From: Bolinopsis microptera
Taxonomy: Eukaryota > Ctenophora > Tentaculata > Lobata > Bolinopsidae
Direction: 5' to 3'
Length of the DNA stretch: 64,000 nt
Assembly: GCF_026151205.1 (NCBI RefSeq)
Contig: NC_087082.1
Location: forward strand, 3,622,001 to 3,686,000
Part shown: positions 21,930 through 62,939 of the stretch, one piece after another
How the letters are laid out: each line of letters opens with the position of its first letter
How positions within the stretch are numbered: the first letter of the stretch is position 1
Program-made: the position numbers and the translations under genes
The notes under the pieces: model-generated
What the model was told of the DNA's origin: nothing
What the model saw: only the letters and a program-made list of their open reading frames with translations
Database searches by the model: none

Positions 21930-22782
21930 GGCGCTCCTACTATATCGCTCGCCCAAATTTTAAGAAAATTCTTGTGAAAAGGCCCTTTGGGCATGAAAGT
22001 GATCTGGATCAGTGTATTTTTGGACGCTGATTCCGAATCACCCCCCATGACGTAGGGTAAAAATGCTTCCCTGGAGAGTTATGGGCAAAAAACCGTTTTG
22101 GTCACGTGACAGGCTAGTAAAATACGAATTTGATTGTTTAGGGCCTGGGTTAGGGTTAGGGTTGTGGATGATAATTAATCACTCTACACTCGACTGTTAC
22201 GTGACTTTTTCAACCCGTTCTCTAGCTGGTCCTGAACGACTATTCGAAACCCTAACCCTCTTATCTGATCCCAACCCTAACCCTAACCCAATCCTTAACA
22301 AAAGCATATACTGAAACCCTAACCCTAACGAGAAATTAGACTAACTTCCTTATACGGTCATATCACGTGATCGAGACAGTTTTTCGCCAATATCTCGTCA
22401 GGGGAGCATTTTAACCCTATGAGTATTGCTGAAAGCACAGTGTAAGGCCTACACGGACCGCCTCTAACTAGCCAATCCCTGTTTACATGCCGTGTAGCAG
22501 GGGACTATGTCATGGGGGGTGATTCGGAATCAGCGTCCGAAAATACATCGATTGAAGTTGGTTACAACCGTCGGGGGCCCTTTTAGAACAATCTCGAAGA
22601 TCGACTGTAGAGTGATTTAGCACGCTCGTAGGGTTGTGGTAAGGGTTATGGTTAGCTTCGGGGTTATGGTTAGGGTTAGGGTTGGGATTAGGGTTTATGT
22701 AAAACCGTTTTGTACGGCTGCAAAACCATAAAAACCAAAGTCACGTGAAATTTTTGGGCGAGCGAATTAGTAAGAGCCGAGG
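21930..22782. mobile_element. ~850-bp inverted-repeat element inside the GGAAGGGA tract
   Basis: The outer ends form an imperfect inverted repeat, left GCTCCTACTATATCGCTCGCCC-like and right its complement ending GGGCGAGCGAATTAGTAAGAG. A second internal inverted pair surrounds GATTCCGAATCACCCCCCAT (about 22028 and 22510-22530). TTAGGG/CCCTAA-type pieces occur at 22140-22325 and 22629-22695. Segments recur at 14276-14570, 24380-24510 and 25611-26040, so this is a dispersed family. There is no coding capacity. Confidence 0.7.
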
Positions 22783-23667
22783 AAGGGAGGAAGGGAGGAA
22801 GGGAGGAAGGGAGGAAGGGAGGAAGGGAGGAAGGGAGGAAGGGAGGAAGGGAGGAAGGGAGGAAGGGAGGAAGGGAGGAAGGGAGGAAGGGAGGAAGGGA
22901 GGAAGGGAGGAAGGGAGGAAGGGAGGAAGGGAGGAAGGGAGGAAGGGAGGAAGGGAGGAAGGGAGGAAGGGAGGAAGGGAGGAAGGGAGGAAGGGAGGAA
23001 GGGAGGAAGGGAGGAAGGGAGGAAGGGAGGAAGGGAGGAAGGGAGGAAGGGAGGAAGGGAGGAAGGGAGGAAGGGAGGAAGGGAGGAAGGGAGGAAGGGA
23101 GGAAGGGAGGAAGGGAGGAAGGGAGGAAGGGAGGAAGGGAGGAAGGGAGGAAGGGAGGAAGGGAGGAAGGGAGGAAGGGAGGAAGGGAGGAAGGGAGGAA
23201 GGGAGGAAGGGAGGAAGGGAGGAAGGGAGGAAGGGAGGAAGGGAGGAAGGGAGGAAGGGAGGAAGGGAGGAAGGGAGGAAGGGAGGAAGGGAGGAAGGGA
23301 GGAAGGGAGGAAGGGAGGAAGGGAGGAAGGGAGGAAGGGAGGAAGGGAGGAAGGGAGGAAGGGAGGAAGGGAGGAAGGGAGGAAGGGAGGAAGGGAGGAA
23401 GGGAGGAAGGGAGGAAGGGAGGAAGGGAGGAAGGGAGGAAGGGAGGAAGGGAGGAAGGGAGGAAGGGAGGAAGGGAGGAAGGGAGGAAGGGAGGAAGGGA
23501 GGAAGGGAGGAAGGGAGGAAGGGAGGAAGGGAGGAAGGGAGGAAGGGAGGAAGGGAGGAAGGGAGGAAGGGAGGAAGGGAGGAAGGGAGGAAGGGAGGAA
23601 GGGAGGAAGGGAGGAAGGGAGGAAGGGAGGAAGGGAGGAAGGGAGGAAGGGAGGAAGGGAGGAAGGG
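22783..23667. repeat. (GGAAGGGA)n tract, second part
   Basis: About 110 copies of GGAAGGGA with the same orientation as the first tract and essentially no variants. With the element at 21930-22782 removed, the two tracts form one ~1.8-kb array. Confidence 0.95.
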
Positions 23668-24600
23668 ACAATAAAAACCAAAGTCATGTGATAATTTTAT
23701 CGTACATTGTAGGTTAATAACTTATCGTAAAGACGCGCACCGAGTTGGACTCGTCAATGGTCGCGGTCGCCGGTCAGGCTATATAATTATATATGTTATA
23801 TTTTATGTTTATGAAGCTGCAGCGGAATGACAGGCTGAAGCTGACCCAGGAAACTTTAATGGCTGGCCGTGTTACTATAGGTGGTATAATTTAAACAGAT
23901 GGCTTGACCTCGCGCGCTACATTAAGTGATTTGCACACGTGGCACATTCTGATGATCTTTAAACAGCCATGCCAGCACGTAAAACAATTCAGCCAATCAA
24001 AGGACAGGAATCTGCAAAATTAAACTTTAAGTTGCAAACTTTTGATCGGCCCAAAATGAGACTATTCTAGAAATTTTTTACCTGGGGACCTCAGGCTATA
24101 TATTATGTTCATAATAGTGAATAGAGATTCAGCGAAATGACAGGCTGAGCGCGGCCCAGTGAGAGATTTTGAGATAACTCAAACTCTACATATGTCCCTT
24201 TATTATTAATTTTGCTCCTGGGGAGGAAACTTTAACTTTTATATTTTTACACAGTGAAAAAATTTTGCAAAAAACCGGAAGTCTTTAATAGCTCTTTAAT
24301 ACCTAATTTAATCTCTTTAAACCATAATTTAATCAATAACCCTAATTGCTAATGCCTAATTTATATATCACGTGACATGATCGAGACATGACACAGCTTT
24401 ACGTCAATATCAAATATCTCGCTAGGCGCTAGGGAAATATTTTAAAACTTTACTATTATGTCATGTGGGGTGATAACTCGGAATCAGCGTTCGAAAATTT
24501 TAATTTATCGAACGTAACCAGGTAGTGATTTGATTGACAATGTCAACCCTTTCAGATCGTTGCTCTGTAAAGTTTAGATCTTCGATGCGAAACATTGTCA
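23668..24600. other. Degenerate repeat region with element fragments
   Basis: ATAAAAACCAAAGTCATGTG at 23671 copies a sequence found at 22728 in the neighbouring element. A segment around AATGACAGGCTGA occurs at 23827 and again, diverged, at 24134, together with upstream TCAGGCTATATA, marking an old ~310-bp duplication. At 24380-24510 are pieces of the 21930-22782 family. No exon was seen. Confidence 0.55.
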
Positions 24601-25039
24601 TCCGTTGTATATGATCCGCCGCGCTTCCCCTAGCTGTATCGTAAGAACGATAGTAAAACGACTGTGGGGGTCACGACGTGATACAAGCGAAGCAAAATCG
24701 ATGCTAGAATTTGTAGTTTGCGCGGCGTCGCGTGTCGAAGCGGTAAAGTCCTCCAACGTAATGAGGTAAATTTCAACTCTTAGGAGCCCTGGCTCTTTTA
24801 CAAAAATTTCGAAGATCAAGATATTATATTATCAAGATATTATATTATATTGACTGTAAATTAACAATTAAATTGACATACGTTGCATGCCACTTTTCGC
24901 GCGCGAAGCGCGCGCCGCGTAAGGCGGAAAATCTCTGATATTTGAGATACGTAACATGTATCAAAAATTGAATTGATTAAGCACGCTTAAAGCTTGATAC
25001 CTCTTGTAGCGCAATGCGTTGCTGTGCCGCGCACTCAAT

Positions 25040-25358
25040 TATGCTTCTCGCTAGATCGGCGAGATGCGCTATTGTTGACTGTGCATTTGGCATTGCCGAG
25101 CTGCAATGAATTAACATCGTCAAAAATACATCGGGCCACGAATATCTCAAGAACAGATATGAAAGTGGCGCGCGCTATTTCGAAGAAATTTATTAGACGA
25201 GTAACATCCGTGCTTCTCGCTAGATCGGCGAAATGCACTACTGTGCATTACCGAGCTGGGATGAATTAACATCGTCAAAAATACCTCGGGCCACGAATAT
25301 CTCAAGAACAGATATGAAAGCGGCGCGCGCTATTCCGAAGAAATTTATTAGACGAGTA
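25040..25358. repeat. Two-copy ~160-bp direct duplication
   Basis: The block starting TGCTTCTCGCTAGATCGGCG and ending TTTATTAGACGAGTA occurs at about 25040-25202 and again at about 25211-25358, with a few substitutions and a short deletion. It is GC-richer than its surroundings (GCGCGCGCTATT) and has no convincing coding capacity. Confidence 0.8.
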
Positions 25359-25610
25359 TTGATCATTAAATAATAATGTCAAGCTCACTATTTTGATTCG
25401 CATTCGCATATTAATTTTTAATGGAACTTTAACTATTAATTTCTAATATAAATATTTATACGTATTACTAATTAATATAGTATTAATAGGCTCATTTTAC
25501 ATATATCCAGCACAGAAAAAACACTCCACAAATTTGAAATTGCGCGCGTTGCAGTCATTTCTTTTTAACTTTATTAATTGAGACTAAATCTTTTGCAATG
25601 CATTCACAAT

Positions 25611-26040
25611 TCAAAATTGAGCGTGCTAAATCACTCTACAGTGGATCTTTGATTCACGATGTCAATCATTCGCATTTTGCCGATCTGCATTTGTGGTTGC
25701 GAGAAGCATTATTGGATGCGCGCCCGGCCTAGTAGTGCATCGCTTGCTCTAACCAGAGCCCTCCCGCTTGCAGTAGTGCGCGACCGCAGTACGCGTATAC
25801 ACATGGCTATGTGAAGTGCATCGCGCTACAAATTGGATCTTAGAGATTTTTCTAAAAGGCTTCCCGACAGTTGATACCAACGAGATACTGGCGAAAAACT
25901 GTCTCAATCACGTGATATGACCATATAAAGATAAGATTATAGGGCTAGGATTTCGAATAGTCACTTAGGGCCACAAAAATATAGTGTTTAAAAAGTCACG
26001 TGACAGTCAAGTGTAAAGTGATTATTCATCATTCATTCAA
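25611..26040. mobile_element. Copy of the dispersed inverted-repeat family
   Basis: Begins GAGCGTGCTAAATCACTCTA, as at 14276 and (inverted) 22611. It contains the GATACTGGCGAAAAACTGTC...CACGTGATATGACC block, inverted at 22355-22400, and ends near GTCACGTGACAGTCAAGTGT as at 14530. Internal GC-rich sequence at 25690-25830 is unique to this copy. Confidence 0.6.
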
Positions 26041-27030
26041 AATCAACATTTAACTTATTTTATATTATGGCTGTAAAGCTTAGGCTATGATCACTAAATG
26101 TATCGAAATTGTATGTCAGTGGCATAATTCTTCATCTGACGACAGTTATTTGAATATTTGTGCTGAAATTAGATTAATTATGGCCAGAAGAAAAAGTCAG
26201 AGTTAGAAGGATCAGTACTGAAGATCTCTGGGCGGAGTAGCTTGTCCATGGGAGTTTACCTCAGTGGCTTAAAATGAAATACAAGTGAAACAACTTAATT
26301 CAGGTTGACTTACAGCCACTGAGTAAGGATAACATTCTGAAACAATTTGCATTAGTTGTAAACATTTAACGTAACTGAAATAAATAAACAATTAAGAATA
26401 TAACACATTCGAACTCAGTTTACTATTGTGAAGAACAAGATGTTTTACAAACTTACGTTAGACTGAATCCATGGGAGTCAAGCCCTAATTGTAGTTTTAT
26501 CGTACCCGACCGAATTGAAGTTTTTGGCAGATTTTGAGACATTTTATTTTTGATGCATGATTATTGCCCAGAAAATGATTCGCCTCGTTAAAATTTATTT
26601 ACCATCATAACCAGCAGCCTAACTGGTAATTTCGTGTTTTTTGTACAACATTTAATAGACCATCAAAGTGAAACTTGCAGCATTGTCAAACTATTGAATT
26701 ATGAATCTTTGATGTTTAGAACAAGAAGACTAAACCAATTGGTTTCAATTAAAGACCATGTTTTGGTCAGTACTTGCTACCGTTTAAATTAATCGCGTCA
26801 AAATTAAATCGATTCGAAAGCTTCTTCTTGTGTAAAATTATACTTAGTCAAATCATATGATGCAATTGGCAAAGCATAGTACACTGGTAACAGAAATTTT
26901 CCATTGATACAAAATGAGTCCAAATCTCTCTATTCTCATCAATGTCCCATTTAAGCAGATGTCCCAAAAGCAGATATCAAGTTCTTCCCAGAATATTCAA
27001 GCAATCCATTTATGAGTTAGTTCAGTTGTG
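26041..27030. other. Intergenic DNA, nothing recognised
   Basis: AT-rich, with stop codons in all frames at short intervals. No splice-bounded exon, repeat array or transposon end was found. Confidence 0.45.
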
Positions 27031-27035
27031 GCTAG

Positions 27036-27250
27036 GTAGCAGGTGGCCGAGTGGTTAGCTCTTCTGCATCTCAAGCAGAGGATCAGTACATAAATCCCAT
27101 TGTCATCTAGTCTAGGGAGAAGCTGAGGATCCATTGGATCTATGCAAAATTACATGTTTGTGTAATGTCTCCTCGGTCAACTCAGCCGAATGATCGGAAA
27201 CGTGATTGAAGGTTAAATGCAGAGGGGCTCTGCCATATGATCAAGAATCT
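27036..27250 (+). mobile_element. tRNA-derived SINE-like sequence
   Basis: The head GGTGGCCGAGTGGTTAGC matches the A box of Leu/Ser-type tRNAs. It is followed by an anticodon-stem-like TCTGC...GCAGA and a degenerate B box around ACATAAATCCC. The body continues to a region with CTCGGTCAACTCAGCC. The cloverleaf is not intact, so it reads as a SINE or tRNA pseudogene rather than a working tRNA. Confidence 0.5.
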
Positions 27251-27253
27251 TTG

Positions 27254-27325
27254 GCAGTATCCAGATAGCCCAACCCCTGTTCGCGAACAGTTGTTGGCGA
27301 ACAGGTGTTCGTAAACAACTGATGA
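27254..27325. mobile_element. Fragment of the CAGTATCC foldback family
   Basis: GCAGTATCCAGATAGCCCA resembles the end of the MITE at 8138. It is followed by self-complementary TGTTCGCGAACAG and GGCGAACAGGTGTTCG motifs that also occur at 8273-8302. Confidence 0.55.
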
Positions 27326-27374
27326 CATGATGGTTACCAGATCATATGACTGCATAATAACAGTACACAGACTT

Positions 27375-27730
27375 GCTTGCGATGATGTGAACCCCTTGAC
27401 ACTGAATCAAGCAGGGTTCACATCAGTGGCGTAACGTTGCCTGTTGGCGCCCCCCTGCCGAAAATAGCGCCCCCCTGTTGGCGCCCCCTCCCCTTTTGGT
27501 GCCCCTCCCTAAAATTGAACAAATTAGGTGATTTTAGAGAATACGCCGGTAAAATCTCTAAAAAAGTGTGTATCTAGAGCAAAACGCGCAGTTTTGCTAG
27601 TACTTTAGTTAAGTTTTCGAAATTGTCCCACATTCAAACGACGATTTGGCGCCCCCCTAAGACGGCGCCCCCCTGCACAGCGGGGTCAGCAGGGCCCTTT
27701 GTTACGCCACTGGTTCACATCATCGCAAGC
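27375..27730. mobile_element. Hairpin element disrupted by a hAT MITE
   Basis: GCTTGCGATGATGTGAACC at 27375-27393 is exactly inverted at 27712-27730. Without the hAT insertion and one target copy the two arms would lie about 20 bases apart as a small stem-loop, so the hairpin is older than the insertion. Confidence 0.75.
27424..27712. mobile_element. hAT-type MITE with perfect 8-bp target duplication
   Basis: Ends CAGTGGCGTAAC and GTTACGCCACTG are perfect inverted repeats of hAT type. GTTCACAT flanks it on both sides (27416-27423 and 27713-27720) as an 8-bp duplication. The 289-bp interior is GC-rich with several GGCGCCCCCCTG-like motifs and no open frame. It needs a transposase from elsewhere. 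Confidence 0.9.
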
Positions 27731-27746
27731 ACGGTTGGTTCACATT

Positions 27747-28040
27747 ATCTTTTACTTGAACAAATATCATAGTAACAGACTGAAGTGTTGCACAGTTTAC
27801 CTACCATACTATAAGTTTAAATATCTTGATACAAGCTAGTAAGGTATCTTGATTCTTGATGTAAGCAAACTACAGTGGAATTATTATTTAGAACAGCCTT
27901 CTTTTACTTGAACATTTACAAATTTTAATTTAATTTAACTTTATTACAGATCATAGTAACAGACTGAAGTGTAGCACAGTTTACTGTTTACCTACCATAC
28001 TATAAGTTATATCTTGATACAAGCTAGTAAGGTCTGTAGG
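27747..28040. repeat. Two-copy direct duplication
   Basis: The stretch from CTTTTACTTGAACA through ATCATAGTAACAGACTGAAG to GATACAAGCTAGTAAGGT occurs at 27749-27844 and again at 27901-28033. The second copy carries extra AT-rich sequence. Confidence 0.75.
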
Positions 28041-28107
28041 TTTGGACAAAATCAAGTTTTTTGTCCTGTTTTGGTACCACTTCCTGTTAGCAAATTTTGG
28101 ACTTAAA

Positions 28108-30158
28108 GGACCAGTTAACTGAAAAAAAAGTTATCCTCATATTTTGACAGATTGTGACAAATAGCAAACTAAGCAACGAGTCGAAATTCCTAAATCTCTA
28201 GAACTGCTCTCTAACGCGTGTAAATAGCGTTTGTATTATTTTGGCGATGACGTCATAAAGTCCCTTGCGCGCGCACAAGAGCTCGTGAGACTGTATTTTA
28301 CAGGTAGAAAATGGACATAATGTACAATGTTTTTCCCCGAATAAGTAAGTGAAAAGTAAGTAATTTAGGGTACATGTTGCTTCATAAGTTGTATATAAAC
28401 ATGGCCATTCTGCACAATTTGCACACATTCAAAAACCTTTAGGGCCTTCATAGCCCAATTTACCAGATACCCATAGTTTTGCATGATTTTTGGAACCGAA
28501 AATCAGTTTTTCGCCAATAACTGAAAAAGTAAGCACTTTAAGGTATATGTTTGTTCGTAAGTCATAGATTAATATGCTAATTGCGGTTCTTTTGCACCCT
28601 GTCTAAAGACTATATCACGATCCTATCGAAAATGGGCTCAGCACCACGCCCAAAATGGTTATATTGGAGAATTTCTCGAAAAGTAAGTATTTTAGGCCAT
28701 GTGTTGCTCAATAACTCCTATATAAACATGCATATGCGGCTTCGTTTAAGCCTATTTTGAAGTCTCTACGACCTTCAGAAGCAAGGGGTTTGTTACGTTA
28801 TTGGGTCAATATGGGCGTGGCCCTCCTGGGTTTTCTCCACGGTCAAAAAAATGTCTCCAAACGAAAATCGTTTATTCATACCTTCGGGAAGGTCTGTGCA
28901 AAGTTTCGTGAGTATTTGAACATTTGCAGGTTCATTTCCATAAATGTCCATAAATGACTGGACTACACAACTTTAGAGTTAACTTTAGAGAAACTCATAA
29001 GTCATTTATCTCAAATCAAGCTGTTAGTGTCCATGATCAATCTGTGGCGACAATGTTTTACGTGAAATGTAAAAATCAGGAGTAATATAAAAAGTGTATT
29101 TTTAGATTAAAGTGCTAGCTCATAGTTTTAGAATTGTATAGATTAACGTTGGTCGTTTAGCCATCTAACAATCGATTGTGCCGTAATATATGGCCAGAGA
29201 ATAATAGGGTCTTGGAAATTCTATAGTTGTTCAGTGGGTCGATTGACTGAACACGTTTGCACTTGGTATTTAAATTTACCAGTAGTTTATTTATGTTATG
29301 TACCGATGATAATGCAATTAGGATAACAACTAGGTATAAGCCGTAAGTCTAATTCAAAACACACCGCACACCGTATATATAGTACACTCCAATCAGTATT
29401 ACTATTTGGTAGACCCGAGACCGGGTATTTTGGCGGGAATTCTGTTCCCACGGCACTGTTCTGATAGAAGCTACTTCTACTTATGGTCCCAGAGGAACGG
29501 CCGTAAAGTAGCCAGACTTCTTGTCTCCTGTGCTGGCTGACACATGCGGATTAAAGTTATAAATTTTGCTATGCTATAAATATAATTGCTCTCGGAATTG
29601 AACAAACTCCTACTTATCTAGATCCTTTCTAAATTCGTTAGAGTTTCATGGACTGGGGAAAAATAATCGGTACAGTCTCCCTAGCTGCTTGTGTAATTAA
29701 GCAATGAAAACAATCCAAAATTATCACATATGACATAAGTTGTAATAGCAGAAACGTTCTAACCGTACATTCACCCGCCACTGTTCAAGAACATATATCA
29801 CTGTTTAAAATCATGACGTGAGCACTGTACATCCAATCAGCTATTCCTTTAGTTAGAATGATAGCCAAAACTATAAGGATTTTGGAGAGCTAGGGTAATA
29901 GTCATAATTCTGAAATTTGAGTGAGTTACACGTGTTTTATTGACGATGATAAACATTTGTAATGTAAATTACGCTATGCAAGTGCGCACTGAGGGACTTT
30001 ATGACGTCACAAGGCCACAGCTTATTATTGCAATAACACGCGTTACACGTACGCTAGAGAGTTGGTTCTTTCGGCGATACGATTCTTTACCAGTTTGTCA
30101 CAGCTGATTTAAATCTTAGCCAAATTGGAGACTACAAATTTTTCAGTTAACTGGTCCT
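28108..30158. mobile_element. 2.05-kb TTAA-flanked inverted-repeat element (piggyBac-like, non-autonomous)
   Basis: AGGACCAGTTAACTGAAAAA at 28108-28127 is exactly inverted at 30139-30158. TTAA borders both ends (28104-28107 and 30159-30162), the piggyBac target duplication. Near the left end a ~170-bp unit with AAAAGTAAGTA...TATATAAACATG recurs three times (about 28345, 28525, 28678). The longest frames are under 80 codons, so no transposase remains. The interior is mostly unrecognised. Confidence 0.72.
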
Positions 30159-30735
30159 TTAATTTACACGGATAATAAATATATGCTAGGTTTAAAACTA
30201 GTGCATTTTTGTCAGCATTATTTCTCTCCTTTTGCATAAGTCTTGAGGGCTATCGTAATTCGCTGGATAAGGTGATCTCTATTGTGTCAGCCCAATGTCT
30301 ACTTTCACAACTGCAGCTAGGCAGCATGGTTTTCTGGGAGGGGCAAGGTCTAGGAGATCTTTGCTGATATTTAATGTTACTTAATTGTTTTAATTTCTGA
30401 CTCTTATGATTGTTTGCTCTATTGTTAATTATGTTTTGAAAGTATTTATACTTCTTATTTCTACAGTCCTTTCAATGCAGTTCATGGAAATTTGTCAATT
30501 TCTTTGCTACAGTTAAATACTAATTTGAAGCTAAAACTGTTGCAGTCCACAACGACAATTCATAATTGTCTTTATATTCTGAAACAACAAATATTATTGT
30601 GCTGGATTGCTGATAGGAATAATTTGTAGAATCAAAATTAAAAATTCAATGTATAAAACAGAAATCATTAATGACTTAATTTCTTTCCATTGTAGTATGC
30701 TAACTTTTGATGAAAGGTGATGAGTAAAGCAGACG
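30159..30735 (+). other. Upstream region of the GRK gene
   Basis: Sequence before the GRK start codon. It likely includes 5' UTR; in-frame TGA codons at 30718 and 30721 precede the ATG. No TATA box or CpG-rich promoter was recognised. Confidence 0.4.
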
Positions 30736-60931
<30,196 letters not shown>

Positions 60932-62650
60932 GTACCTAGAAACCATTTAAAAGCCTCACGGCTCACACTACTATTTCACACAATTTATAAAGCAGACGTT
61001 AGACCCCATACACAAAAAGCCGGCCCGTAATTTCGCTAGCTTTTAGTCAAATTTCATTGTTATTTCGAGCTTTTAGTGGCCAGCTTTTCGAGGCTGTGGT
61101 GGTGCTACAGACGTTAGACAAGTAGACAAACACTAACTTTCATGTAACTTTCATGTATAATTGACAGTTCTTTGTTCACGGGCTCTACTGGACTACTTTC
61201 TAGGACTCATTCTACTGTACGATAAAATAATAACGGAAGATAATGTGATGTCTATTGACCTTCATTCTTGTGAGGTGGATGTCTAATAATATAGTCTTTA
61301 AAGTCGAGTCTTCCAGCGTGCTGTAATGGCGCCCTGGATAGTGGATAGACTCTATTGTTTGGAAGACAACTTACTAAGTACGCACTATTTGGTACATATC
61401 ATTAAAACTGTACGATCTGTGGAAATTTTCAGCCCATTTTTTGAGCTGGTGGGTAAGAGATTAAGGAGAGCACGTGTCAGTCAAACGGTCAGTTCGTCAG
61501 AAAGTTTAAAGTCTAAAAGATATTCAGTAAGTCAGTCAATGAGTCAATCTGTCAGACAGACCGTCAGTCTATCTGTCATAAGCTCTGTACGTCAATCAGT
61601 TTGTTGGTCAGTCTGTTTGTGTCTTATTTATGAACAGTCAGCATCCTGGTATCCTGCTGTATTATTTTTAAGAAACCAAAATATCAGGTGGATGTCAGCG
61701 GAGATACTTCCTTGAAGGTAAACTTGTGAGACGTCATGTGCTAAGGTTAAGGGATGGACAACTTCTCGTGTAAATGTCTCGGGGTTTTTACTTGTGAAAA
61801 AAGTTGAATACCATCCTGAAAACCGAGCTTGGCATTTTGCATTCCCTCTCTTTTTCGTTTAAAAATGGGTTATAATACTGCAAGTTGCTAGATCATAATA
61901 TCAGAGAAGAATTTTCAATTTTACCCTGGCATGGTAACAATGGTTGTCGAGTCGGGATTGTCTTGTATTGAAAAGAATAAAGATAGTGTTTGTGTCTCAG
62001 TGACTGTGGAGACTGGAGTGTGGGTCCACGCATGTGGCAATAACCTTCATACTGTGCATTACAGTGTCATACGTCAGTATGATGTTAGAATACTCAGCTT
62101 AACTTTAAATATGTTTTACCAAACCCAATACTGTTATAATATTTTACCATTAAATTATTGCATGAAATTGAGCTAGCGCTCTTTGGTTACTTTTCAATGT
62201 TCGTCCAGGAACGAGCAATCACGCCGAAACATTGTCTCCCCCTGAACACTAACTCGGGGTATGGTTATCTTTGTTAAATGTTAAAACTTTTCTTCTTACC
62301 AACCTTCTGGAACCTTAATGATAATAAACTCAAGGCTTGTGTCAAGTTTTTAACGTTCCTTCCGGCTTGGCTGTGTTTTGTCAAGTTTGTTAAACTGTCG
62401 CGTATACCTGGACAGTGGCCGGCGTTGATACAGAATTACATTTCCAGCATTTTTTATAATTATGCACCTGAACTGTCATACAGAGATACAGAGGAATTTT
62501 TTCGCAGAGAGCTTGTTTCAGTGTTGAGCGACCAGAGCTGAGGTAGAGGTCACTGCTATAATTATAGATCACTGTCTGCAATATAGCTTTAAATCTATTT
62601 TATCGGGGGGGGTGTCACGTCCGTCTATGTCCGCTTGTCTCATAGAATCC
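60932..62650 (+). other. GRK intron 5, 5' part
   Basis: Intron sequence following exon 5. At 61475-61625 degenerate GTCAGTCTGTCAGTCAATC-like repeats occur. No further GRK exon was found up to the window end. Confidence 0.5.
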
Positions 62651-62654
62651 AAAA

Positions 62655-62922
62655 AGGACAGGACATAGGCGGACATAGGCGGACATAGACGGACATAGGC
62701 GGACATAGGCGGACATAGGCGGACATAGACGGACATAGACGGACATAGACGGACATAGGCGGACATTAATGGACACCTAAATTGCTAAATAAAATGTTCA
62801 ATTTTTGCTGTTATAGGGGGGATCATGTTTTTTGTCCGTTCGGTACCCTATATTTTCAAAACGGACAAAAAAAAGAGCGGACAAAAACGGACAAAAATGG
62901 ACAAAAACGGACAAAAATGGAA
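62655..62922. repeat. 10-bp satellites (GGACATAGGC)n and (ACGGACAAAA)n
   Basis: About 11 copies of GGACATAGGC/GGACATAGAC at 62655-62766. After 90 bp follow about 6 copies of ACGGACAAAA at 62858-62922. Both share the GGACA core. Confidence 0.88.
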
Positions 62923-62939
62923 ATAACATTTAGATGCTT

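Noticed and set aside
20930-23687. Long open frames (300-370 codons) on both strands encoding GREEGRKG or SLPPFLPS repeats
   Set aside because: They arise because the 8-bp GGAAGGGA unit has no stop in any frame; no splice or start context and perfect DNA-level periodicity show repeat DNA, not genes.
27036-27110. Functional tRNA gene
   Set aside because: The A box is good, but the B box and T-arm are degenerate and the acceptor stem does not close.
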